A stretch of DNA of 64,000 nt from Sarcocystis neurona (taxonomy: Eukaryota > Apicomplexa > Conoidasida > Eucoccidiorida > Sarcocystidae): assembly GCA_000727475.1 (NCBI GenBank), contig KL647290.1:2256269-2320268 (forward strand). Reading direction: 5' to 3'. The translations under genes were made by a program, and so were the position numbers. The notes beneath the pieces are model-generated. The model was not told where the DNA came from. It saw nothing but the letters and a program-made list of their open reading frames with translations, and made no database searches. This document shows positions 52,001 to 63,900 of this stretch, in pieces (positions within the stretch are counted from its first letter, which is position 1; every line of letters begins with the position of its first letter).

Positions 52001-52257
52001 AGGGAAGTCTCCTCCACGTATGATAATGGACTGCTGCTCAAAGCTGCCGCAGCGAGGTGGACAGCTGTGCCATTCTTTTGCAAGCTGCAGAAAGAATAGA
52101 TCCTACGACTGAAACGGGTTTCAGTCGTGCACGACGTCTTGTTGCAGCGTAGAGAGGAAAAGCGAAACTCATAAGGTGTGCGCCAGGCTCTCTCTTTTGA
52201 CGTGAGGGGGAATCAGTAAAGCGCGGCGCGTAGCTGCGGCGACTACTGATGGAATAA

Positions 52258-52347
52258 ACACTCGTGACAGAAGTTTCTTTTTCTTGCTTCCGCAGAACGC
52301 GTGAACACTTGTCACAGAAGTCCCTTGTTTGCTTCCGCGGAAGACGT
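52258..52347. repeat. Imperfect tandem duplication, unit about 46 bp
   Basis: ACACTCGTGACAGAAG followed by a T-rich run and GCTTCCGCAG (52258-52302) is followed by ACACTTGTCACAGAAG and GCTTCCGCGG (52305-52347). Confidence 0.75.
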
Positions 52348-53219
52348 ACACAGCGCCGCACTGACCTCCATTACGGCGCAGAGGAAAAGCCTGTTCTGCT
52401 TCGTGTTAGGAAACACCTCTTGTTGAAGCAGAGCGCGAGACGAGAAGGCAGGACTCGCTCATTCCTTTTTTTGCAGCAGAAAACGAGTAAACCAACTCGA
52501 GTCACTCGTTGCGGTAGACGAGGATGAGGACCAGAAATCGAAATATGCTCTCTGATTGTACTCCTGCAGCCGACCGGAAGGCGTCACCGAGCGCTGGTCG
52601 TTGCCACTTCTGAAGAAAAGCAATAAATCTACTATCTCCCTTTACATGTACGTTCAGATACGTAGCCGTGAGGATAAAAAGAGCAAAGGCGTATGCATGC
52701 ATGAGTGTACATATATATATATACATATATATATTATCGCATAACATAGATATGGCTAGACCGCTCCGTCTGCGTATAGGGGTAGATACCTGTACATGCA
52801 TTAGATGTCAGCAAGTTGAAGCAGCAATCCCTGACGAAACGTGCCAGAAAGGTAGCTTCGTACGGCAGACATATCCTCACGAACTTTTCATGCGTCCATT
52901 TCTACCATTACCTTGGTCTGCAGGCACAGAACTTATTTACGTATCCTTGAATATTCGCGTGCAAAAACGTAGTTACATGCGCCCATGCGGAAGCATACCG
53001 GGCAGGTTCACGTCGTCACGGGGGCCGTCAACCTGTCTCTCTGTTTCAACTCGTGTCATCCATTCAACAAGCGTATTTCTGAGTCAGTCGGCGCCAGCCG
53101 TTTTCGTGTATTAATGGGTACGTTCATAGTCAGCCGCTGGAAGCATCCGTGCATACGGAAGTCGCAACAAATGTTTTGGTAAGCGAAGTTTTTATACTCT
53201 TCAAAATGCAGACAGCGTC

Positions 53220-53869
53220 ACAGACAACGATACACACATATATGCATACACATACATATATGCATCCCTACGTACGGGATACCCTGTGGCTGTGCCACAC
53301 ACGTAGAACCAAGCACATGCACATGTATATGCGTGGAAGTAAGCACACGCACATATACCCACATGGAGACACGTGGACTACTAGAGGTAAAAAATGTTGT
53401 GGCCGCCCGCGCGTACGCGCAAGCACATACAAGCACTCATGCGAACTCCTGTCTGCATACATATATATATATATATATTTATGTACGTATATAGACATAT
53501 ATAGGGACCTACATCTCATATGCAAGTATACATGCCTGTAGATGTACCCGCATGTAAGTCCGCGCAGATACGCTGGGCCCATGCTACACTGCGTTTCCGT
53601 CCAACTGACTTCCTGGAGCACATATATATACGTACATCTATATGTAAATAGACATATATATATATACACATACACGTACACACACATGTATTTACATGTA
53701 TAGGTGCATACGTATACACATGCTCAGACACACATGTATACGCACACGTACTTATATATACATGTATACATGTATGTCTATGTATACATATACATTCACG
53801 TATATCCCAATGTATTGACGGGAAAATACATTTGTTTACCTATACGGATACACATATATGTATATATTT

Positions 53870-53900
<31 letters not shown>

Positions 53901-54000
53901 TACACCCACATACATTTTCTATCTACACGGATACATATACATATACATATGTACATACATATGTATACACCCGCATGGGAGCTGTATAGGGATATGCCTT
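53220..54000. repeat. Long TACA/TATA microsatellite cluster
   Basis: About 780 bases made largely of ACACATATA, TATGTATA and (TA)n words, interrupted near 53.28-53.44 and 53.55-53.62 kb by ordinary sequence. Open frames across it (Tyr, Ile, His and Thr runs) are repeat artefacts. Confidence 0.9.
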
Positions 54001-54631
54001 CTCCCACGCGCGCCAGCGAATCTTGTTGATTGACCAGCAGTTTGCTGGCCGCTGCAACATCCGTGCAAAACGCATATCAGCGCGGGTGCTACGTGTTCAG
54101 GACAAAGCAGCAGCAGTCACTGCGGGTAGCAGTTTCCGCTGCTGCTGCAAGAAAAATTCACGGTGGTGGGCTATCAGACGTGCTGCTGCCGCTCGAAAAA
54201 GAGGGTCGAGAAAGTACGTGCCGGGTGGCAGTTGCTTCCCGCTGCAGGCGCTTCTGTTCCTGAAGGAACCGCTGCTGCTGCTTCCGTTTTCTCGCGTCGC
54301 CTCATCCTGCGACACAGCAGTGGTGGGCAAGAGCACCAGCCACCAGCACAGCACCAACAAAAAAACCACACACGTACACATCAATATGTAGATACATAGA
54401 TACGTGTATATGTATATATATATATACACGCATATGCATGGGTGCGTACACCATACACGTATATATCGACATACAGATAAATATGTTTATATATATATAC
54501 ATGTATATGTACTGATGTGTACACACTCGTGTAAGTAAAGAAGAGCGGACTTTTTTCCATACCGACAAGTACCAGGCATCCTGCATATGCCTGGCACTAT
54601 GCCTCTGCCGCACTTCAGAGCCCGTTGTGAC

Positions 54632-54853
54632 CTGCTGTCGCTGCAGCTTTGCTCGAATTATTGTCGCTCGGCCCCCCCTTATTCCTGCTGCTGGTTCTTG
54701 CGCTGTCTTCACGACCTTCCTGTCACCACGAGTGGTAGTCTGCTGTTGCTTCTTCAAAGTAGCAGCTTTAGCTAGTCTGCTGCTGGGGCTCTCCTGCTCG
54801 AGGTGGTGGTCTTCTGCGGCTCGTGCTTCGTCTACGATTCCTTTGCTGCTGCT
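54632..54853 (-). other. Possible C-terminal exon of EMC2
   Basis: After the EMC2 exon that ends at 54992 with CCC|GTAAGA, the next frame in phase on the minus strand opens at 54853 behind TAG and runs 74 codons (SSSKGIVDEARAAEDHHLEQ and onward, strongly charged and basic later) to CAG|GTCACA at 54632. The length is an exact multiple of three. The acceptor lacks a pyrimidine tract and the donor is weak. The alternative is that EMC2 reads through 54992 to a stop at 54854. Confidence 0.3.
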
Positions 54854-54991
54854 CTACGTTGTGGTAACACTTTCTGGCTCGTGACAAGCTGCTTTCTCCA
54901 TGCTGCTGCTCTGCCAGTGCGGCTGCTCTGCCACTGCTGCTGGCGCTCCGCTCGTGGAAGAGATGCTGGCAACCACGTGTGGGGTTCTTAC

Positions 54992-57900
54992 GGGGAGATG
55001 GAACTCTTCTGCTTCTGCGTAAACATCATCCAGGCGATCGAGCGCATACAGGCACAATCTCGTCACAACAACTTCTTCGGGCTCCTCTTGACTTCCTTCC
55101 TCCTGTTGCCCGGCACCAGCAGCACTGCCCGCAACAGCAGCAGCAGCAGCCTCAGAGTTTCCTTTGGCTTGTTCGCTGCTCTTCTGCTGCTGCTGCTGTC
55201 GCTGCTGCTGCTGTCGCTGCTGCTGCTGCGCGCGGGCATGCAGACTACCTCCTGCAGCACGCACCGAAGACGAAGCAGCAGCAGCGGGTAAGGCCCCCGC
55301 TGACTGCGCCGGCAAACCTGCTGAACTGCTGCTGCTGCTTCTTTTGCTGCTGCCGCTAACGTTCAGCCTCCCCAGCTCCTCGAGCGCCTCTCGTGACGAC
55401 TGCAACACCAACAGCAGCAGCAACCCTCCCACCGTTGTCACTAGCCACCGCACCAGAGCACAGCAAAGCCGACACCAGCCGGAGCCAAGGCGACAGCAGG
55501 AGCTGCAGCCACCGCAGGGTCAACAAGGAGAGCATCCCGCAGCCGCAGCAGCGACTGCATCAGCAGCAGCAAAAGCAACAGCGGCTGCCGCTCCGGCTGC
55601 GTCAACGCGAGCACCTCGCCCCCCCAGGGACTGCAGCAGCAGTTGCCCACCACCTGACGATCTGCAGATGGAGCGGAAGTTCTTCACACGCGCACCGCGG
55701 CAGTTCGGGCAGCGCCGGTCAACTCCACCGTCGCACTGGTCTACAAATACATACGTATACGTATATATGTCTCTACAGGTATAGCTTCCGACTCCACATT
55801 TACACATACATATACGCACGTATATACACATGTATATATAAATTACATATATATATATATGTATATATATATATGCTTCTGCAGATAGTTTACAAATATA
55901 CAGCGACATACATATATATACATATAAATATATATGTACACTTTTATACACATTTCTCTCTACAGATATAGCTTACAAAAATACATTTACATATATATTT
56001 ACGTTCACAAATGTATGTGAATCTACGTATTTGTCTCTACAGAGATATTTACGAGTACACACGTCCGCATACATTTTTATATACTTCCATAATTTTCCGT
56101 ACGCATGCACATACATATGTAGTATTGTACACACACGTGCCTGCATGCCGGTCCACCGCATGGGACGCGCATCGCTCTCTCTCGACATTCAAATAGTGAA
56201 ACCCACCTGTCTACGCGTACGTGTCTACCTTCGTACGACTACACCGCCGTGCGTCTCCATATACGTATATATATATATGCGTATAAAAGGAGGGCGCGAC
56301 AACTCTGTAGACTGCTCTACAAGCACGTGCCAATACTCAGTGGGATACGCACAGATCCACATGTACGTATACGTGCACGGGCAAGTAAGTGTGTGGCACC
56401 CCATACTCTTTTGTAGGCACAGAGAGGTCTATCTACGCTTACAAGTATAAGGTTCCATAGAGCCCTGGGGTCGCGCGGCCAGGCGGACAGCAGCTGGGCA
56501 GCGTATTGTCTGCAGAGGCGCCAGCTGCGAAGAGTGAACTGCAGCTGCAGCGGCGCCAGAAACGCGACACACAGCAGCCGCAGCAGCATGGGGAGAAACA
56601 GCAGCAGCACCCGTCAGGAAAAAGGAGGGGCCGCGAGCGCTGGAACGAACCGCTTGAAAACCGACGATGCCACCAACACAGCCGCAAGGCGAGAAGAGAA
56701 CTAGTGCTGCAGCCGCGGCAGCGCAGCAGCAGCTGTGGTAGCGCAGCAGCAGCTGTGGTAGCGCAGCAGCAGCTGTGGTAGCGCAGCAGCAGCTGTGGTA
56801 GCGCAGCAGCTGAAGCGGGGCGGCAGGGAAGGACAGGGCAGGCGGAGTAGATCAGCGTGCAGTGGAGCACCGCAAGAAGCGATAGCAGCCTCGCGAGCAG
56901 CCAGGAAGAAGGTGGAGCAGCCGCCGCACTTACCCCCATAGAAACGGAAGAAGCACGAGCAGCCAAGAAAACAGGTGCTGCTTGGAAGCGGCAGTTTCCT
57001 CGTGCAATAGCAGCATGACCCAGATACACAGCAGAAGCAGAGAAGCAGCAAAGAAGTAGCAATCAAAAGCGCAGACCAGGCAGGCCTGGCAGCAGCAGCA
57101 ACGACCAACAAGGCGGAGCAGCGACCGGTAGCGCGCGGAGTGGAGCAGCAGCGCGGATCTACGCGGCGCACAGACGCAGGAGCAGCAGCAGAGAAGACGA
57201 CGCCATCGCAGCAGAAGCAGCCAGTGGATACCAACGCGTCGTACAACTGCAGAAACGAGAAAAGTAATATATAATACGCATGCGTACTCTCCGCACATCT
57301 GTGTGCCAGCCTTCACATATACGACCCCCTCAAGAAGTGACACACACACGCACACACATACACATACACACAAGTACAGGCACGTCTAGATACATGTGTA
57401 GGTTTACATATATATACATATATATATATATATTCAGAGAGAGCGAAACAAGTACAGATGCCCGTATGAGCGCGCACTGCACGGGCGCAGCAACGGAAGG
57501 CAGCCTACCTCAGCGTAGAGACACAAGAAGAGAGGATTACAAGCGTCTTGTGCAAGCAGCTCTTCAACACAGAACGCAGCTTCTGCGTATTTTCCTTCTC
57601 CGCAGAAAATCACCACCAGTTCTTGCCAGGCCTCGACATCACCGCCAAACTCCTCGAGGTGCCTGCGTCAGGAGCAGCAGCACCCGTTGAAGAAGCGGCA
57701 GCAGCAACGTCGGTGCAAGCGCAGCACAGAGAGAAGACGATCAGGCCAGCAAGGTCAGCAGCAGCAGAAGCAGCAGCAGCAGCAGTCCTGGCAATCGAAA
57801 CAGCAGCAGGGGCAGCACAAAAGATGCGTTCGCTTATTCTCCTTTGGTTACTGCACCTGACGCGCCTTTTTGTTGGTAGCGGCTACGCTTTTGCAACTGT

Positions 57901-60900
57901 GGGGTCCGCGGGTCGCTGTGCTGCTGCAGCCCACACGGCTGCTGCTGCTGCGCCTTCTCTTGACAGTGCAAGCCGCCGCTCTTCCTGCTCCTGCTGCTGA
58001 CGAAGCTGCTGGCCGCTTACGAGTAAAGAAGCCGCATGCAATCTCCGAGGCGCCCCTGCACCAAGAGCAGCAACACACGCAGGCGGGTGACCGCAAGTGA
58101 TGTAATAGCCCCCAGCCGCAGGAGCGGCATCGGGTAGCAGCAGCAACGAGCACTCGCAGGGCAACCAGCAACAACAGCAAGGGGCAGCAGCATCAGCACC
58201 TGCGGCAGGTCGCAAGTCACAGCTACAGTCAACAGCAGCAGCAGCCAAGAGCAGCAGCAGCCAAGAGCAGCAGCAGCCAAGAGCAGCAGCAGCAACCACA
58301 TACTCACCAGATACAGCGCAGCATCAGCAACGTCCTTGTCCCCTTCACTACGCTAGTAGAAAAATGAACAGCAACAGAGACCGACAGCAGCAGAGATCGC
58401 AGCAGTAGAAACCGCAGGAGGAGAGACCGCGGCAGCAGAGACCGCAGCAGCAGAGGCGGCGGCAGCGACAACACGCCAAGACAGGTCTTCGAGCATCCCG
58501 CCGGAGGAGCAGCACGACGTCTGCAGTTGCAACGGCATGAGCACGTCGCAGAAAAAGTGGCGAGGAGCGCCGGGAGCAGCGCGGGACGCAGAAACGGAGT
58601 CCGTCACAGAGCTCGAACTGCGGGCCCCGAGCCAAGCAGCAGTAGCCAGAGCCAACGGGAACACGAGGAACAAGCAACAGAAACAGCAGCAGCAGGCAAC
58701 GGCAACAGCAGCAGCGGGCAAGGTAACAGTGCGAGGCAGGCGCAACAGCAACACGAGAAGGAGGAGGAGGAGAAAAAAAGAGCAACAGCGGCAGCACTCG
58801 GAGCAGCGGCAGGCAAACGCAGCTTTAGCAGCAGTGGCAGGACGGAACTGCAACAGCAACAGGCAGATCAGACCAACAAAGCGCAGCGGAACGCACCTGG
58901 TTGCGCAAGGCAGCAATAATTCTTTTTCGCGTGAGCGTGTCATGTGACTGCTGCTCGAGAATATCTTCGTAGCTTAGTATGGCTTGCTGCCAGTCGCCCC
59001 GCGCTTCAGCAGCTAAACCAGCCAGACGCTGCACACGCATGCTTTCTGGCCAGCGCCGCTGCAACACCCGGAGACAGTACTGCAAAAGGAAGAAGAAGAC
59101 GCCCAAGAAGCAGCAGCAGCACGAAAGAGAAATGGGGAGAGCAGAAGCAGCGACGCCGGTCGAACATCCAGCGCAGCATGATCGGCAGCAGACGCCGGGC
59201 GACGGAGACGAGGCGGGTAAAAGGGGAAGAAGAAAAGTAGCGGAACCATCGAAGGAGTCGGGCAGACACCGGCCACGACGACCGCAGCAACAGGTGCGGC
59301 CACCGCGGGAGAGCCTCAGACATCGGAAACGAGCAGCACCCGCAACGATAGCAGCAGCAGCAGGACTATCTATGGAGTAGCGCGGCTACCTGCGGCAGCT
59401 CTCGCGCTGTTTGAAACGCAGGCGACGGTGTAGCCGCAGCGCCAAAACGCAGCGGCGCAGCTCACCGGGAAGAGATCAACAGCGGGAGGAGGCGGAGGTG
59501 CAGAGCAGCAGCAAGGAGAGGGAAGCAGCAAGAAGGCAAGGAGCGCGGACGGAGAAGAGCACAGCGCAGCGACCCGGTGATGTCTGTACCGGCGGAACAG
59601 CACCAGCAGGAGCCGCACACTCGGAGTGAGCGTCGCAGAATCAGCAGCAGCAGAGTATAACAGAGGCGGGCGGAGAACGAGCAAGAAGAGAGAGCTGCCG
59701 CCGGAGGCGAGTGCCAGCAGGACGGAGGAAGCAAACTAGTGGGAGAGAAACCGGGGTGCAGAAAAGAGAAATGGCAGAACTGTCTTACAGGAGGAGTCGC
59801 ACAGACCGGTGCTACGAACAATAAGCGAAAGTGGAAAACAACTCACCTGCTGCAGCAACAGCACCCCCCCCAGCAGAAGATGCAGCAACAGCAAGACGAA
59901 GACGGAGCACCTACGGATGAGGCAACAGCCGCGGAAAGCAGCAACAGCAGCACGAACGGAAGCAGGTGCAGCAACTGACGAGGTAGCACGTGCAACAGAA
60001 GCAGCAGCAGCCGCAGAAGCAGCAGCAGCCGCGGAAGCAGCAGCAGCCGCAGAAACAGCAGCAGCCGCGGAAGCAGCAGTGGCTGCGGAAGCAGCAGTGG
60101 CTGCGGAAGCAGCAGCAGCAACAGAGGTCGAAGCAGCAGCAACAGAAGCAGGACGGGAGAGAAAAAGCCGCAGCAACAGGCGAAGCAGCAGCAGCGACAG
60201 ACGCAGCACCAGCGACGGTATGAAGAGCAACACCATTAACGTGTAAACCACCTGCGTGCCGATCAACGACAGCAACAAAGCAGCAAAACAGCTGCTCCTA
60301 CTACTACGACCCCGCGACAGCAGCAACAGCAGCTGCGCTTCTGTTTCGTCCTCTCCGCGCGGTCAGAAGGTAACGAAGGAGACAGGGAGAAGTAATTCAT
60401 GAACAAACGTTTCGTACGCATGTGCCGTGTTTACCAGTATACATATATACAGTCGCTGCCTCGACACATGGGCAGGCAGGTTGAACTTCTCTTGTACCAT
60501 CCCCTGGGAGGTCCGTCGTGTAGCCGCAGCCGCACAGAGTCAACACCAGCAGCAGAAAATGCAACAGCAGCAGCGGGACAACCCCGGGGCGGCAGGGGAC
60601 GGCAGCAGAGAATTCCACAGCAGCAGCAGAATCACGCCGGCCGCAGAACAAGGAGACAAGAGATCCTTTGTAGGGTAGCTGATGCAGCAGCAACTTCGTA
60701 CCTGCGCCCACCTATCCTGGCGGTACTCGAGCGCCTGCAGATACACCGTTTCCAGGACACCCCACACTGCAGCACAAACGCCACCGACACCAAAGCAGCA
60801 GCAGCATCCGCACACAGCCCCCCAGAGCGCGCGGTGTCTACACACCAGGATGATGTGCCGTCTTCGGTTGCTGCAAGCATCTTTGCCACAGAAAACTCAC

Positions 60901-63900
60901 GTCTTTCCTCCCTTTCGTCCGCCTTGCGAAACGTGTGTGCACAGACATATATGTATAACTGATTCCCCATATATATATATATACATGCGCGGATATATGT
61001 AACTGATGCGTTTCCCTTCCTTGCATTCTGCAGCGGAAGCCGGCAGCTACACCTCTGGCCGCAGCTGCTGCAGAGCGAAAGGTGAGCCTCCCCTGCGCCC
61101 CTCCTGGAGACACCACTACGCTCGTGTCGCGTCTCTCCCCGGCACTTGGAGACACCGCCAGAGTCGCGACGCTTCGCGAAGACATCGCGCTTCATGGAGA
61201 CACCCCACACTGGCCGACGCCTCAGCAGCTGCTCCTCGACGTCGCCACCATCCCGGAGACAACAGCAACATCGGCAGCACTACTTTTTAGCCTCGCGGCT
61301 CGGCGCAGCCACTGTAGACAGCGCCCTGTCTCCACGCAGGGTCCTGTCTATATTCAGACTGCCTTCGTAGACGCCGGCACGTGTTTTTGTGTACATGTAG
61401 GCGCGACAACAGCACGCCACAGCACGTGTCTACCTGCAGACACATATCCGTGGACTCTCACCTGGAGGAAAACATTTACAATTATACGTATGTCTTCCCC
61501 TTATATGAACACATACATATATATACATGTATACACATATATATAGGTCTTCCTTATATATATATATATATACGCGTCTGTCATGTACATACGTCTATAC
61601 ATATATATATATATCTCGTTCGGAGGACGACAGTGGAGAGGACGTCAGCTTCTCTTTCGAGTTAGACAATGCGGCAGAAAGAGTAACAACGTCGGTGAAG
61701 GCGTCTCTCCTCAGAAGACTGAAACTGCAGGAGATTTCAGCTTCTCTCTAGAGAGAAGAGAAAGAGAGCGAATACATACTCTCTCTATACATATATATAT
61801 ATGTACCTATTAGTGCCTACATACATTTCAGAGATATATAAATGTATGTTTTTCTTATGTATACACGTCTGGTACGTGTCTCTCTGTGTCCCCTGCCTGC
61901 AAGTCGACGCAGACGGATACCCAAGAAATATGTCCTCCTATAGAGTGAAAACACCCGTGGAGACTTCTGTGGCAGAGTTCGCAAGAGAACGAGGCCACGC
62001 GCCTTCTCCGGTGTACATACACTTCACCAGCACGGAGAGCAGGCCTTCGCGGCCCCACACGAAGCTCTCGCCCCTGCTCTCGTCTGCAGCGTGGCCCCAC
62101 ACACACGCTGCCGCCGCCGTCTCCCCCCCTCGGAGGCACGGCGGGCGGCACGGGCCTCCTCGTCCGGACGACAGCGCAGACGCCCCTGCACCCCACAGCT
62201 ACTTTCGGCGCCACTTCGGAGGTGCAGCAGCAGCAGCAGCCTGCGACGCACCTGCCGCTTTACCGTGTGGCTTCTTCAGACACCTTCCGAGCCACGCGAC
62301 AGCTAGCTGAGAGTGTGAGGCTCTGTCTGTCTCGCGTGTGCGTCGACCCCGCCCCGTTTTTGACTGCAGAGCCAAGCCACGACGACGTCTCGTCTCCCGA
62401 ACAGCAGCAAGAATACCACACACGCAGGCATGTCTTCTACAGGATGCCCAGGCCCCCTCCCTTCCCCCTGCGGCGGGCTGCTGCACATGTGCCTCCCCCC
62501 AAGCTGCTGCCAAAGACCGCGCGTAACATGTCCTGCTGCTTTCCCTCCCCTATCGTCTGCGTCCTTCCACATGTACGGGCGCACGCCACGCACAACACAC
62601 ACATTCTCGCGCTACCCCAACATCCATATACACATACGAAATATGTATGTGTCGTCCGCACATATACATGTATTCATCCATTTGTACGAGATACACATTC
62701 CCGTGCTTTCTCTCTCTATACAAATATGTAAACATTTATATATATATGTATATATATCCATATATGTGTACTTACTCTTCTGTACATAAATCAACACACA
62801 CGTCATACACATGCATTCAGAACCTACTCATATATACCCTACACATACATATGCATATACTTATATCTATATATATAATCAAGCGTACATATACCCTGTA
62901 TATATACATATATATGTTGTCACGTCTGCGTACAAGAAAAGAACACATACATATATATATTCATATAAATGTATATATGTGATGCGCTTCCTGTTGTGAA
63001 GGAGAGACTACCACTCCGCAGTGCAGCACACAGACGTCACGCCCCACCGTCAAACTTAGTACGCATCAACTTGTACGTAACACTACCTCCCACATATATA
63101 TATATATCATATTATATATATACCGTTACATCCCATATATATATATATATGGTATAGTATATATATATATATTTTATATCACATATATACCATTTCACCC
63201 ACCATATATATACATATAATATTACACGTATACCATTACATCCCAGATATGTATAATATATAATGTATAATATATATATATATTTATATTATATATATAC
63301 ACACACCATTACGTCCCACATATATATATATATTTATGTGTACGCCGAAAATATATACTACATGTATAAGGTATTACATATATATACACCGTTATATCCC
63401 ACATATATAATTTATTATATATATAGCATTACATCCCATATATACGCAAGATAAAACATAGATAGTGTATAGTATATATAGAATAGGTACACATATGTCA
63501 TTACATCCGACATACGTACAGTATATAAAATGTGTAACATATATTATATATATATTATGTATACGTATATGTGTCCAGTATTTAGGGGAAGACAGAGTGT
63601 TACAGTGGTTTATAGGTGAATATACATACATATGTCTGCATGCGCGCACAAGCAATATTGTATGCAGGAGGCGAGTGTTCTGACACGCTTCGTATGCAGA
63701 GACATCAACACAAGGAGAGCAGGGGCAGAGACAGAGGGAGAGGCAGGTGTTCTTCTGCTTCCGGTCGGCTAGCTGGCGCGCATGCAGATCCCATGCTGCT
63801 GCTGCTGCTGGGCAGGAGGAGAGACCCCCCATGCCTTTCCCCACGTGTCGAGATGTCGGCCGCGGCGTGGGCCACTTACATGCGCTGCCGAGGCGATGGC

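Larger units (their letters stand above)
49082..54631. other. Mostly repeat-poor interval, no assigned gene
   Basis: No conserved gene is recognised. There are TA/TACA microsatellites at about 50617-50667, 51037-51132, 52710-52735, 53220-54000 and 54361-54530. Weak minus-strand exon candidates are 51421-51600 (a hydrophobic helix then HRYNTCTARQLSRALYQQRK, followed by CAG|GTGAGA), 51950-52085 (acceptor TTTCTGCAG, three open frames) and 50455-50590 (TASFDLEDDAGLMQQPPF after a TAG acceptor). On the plus strand 52985-53178 ends in TTTTG|GTAAGC. None could be chained to another, so all stay candidates. Confidence 0.4.

Noticed and set aside
53704..54033. Tyr/Ile/His-rich frames in the TACA microsatellites (also at 34.0, 62.7 and 63.3 kb)
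   Set aside because: Direct translation of TATA/TACA repeats.
59391..59455. Minus-strand stretch FQTARELPQ ending CAG|GTAGCC, first taken as an EMC2 exon
   Set aside because: Exon 60702-60766 joins directly to 59079 with matching phase and exactly the family spacing, leaving no room for this piece.
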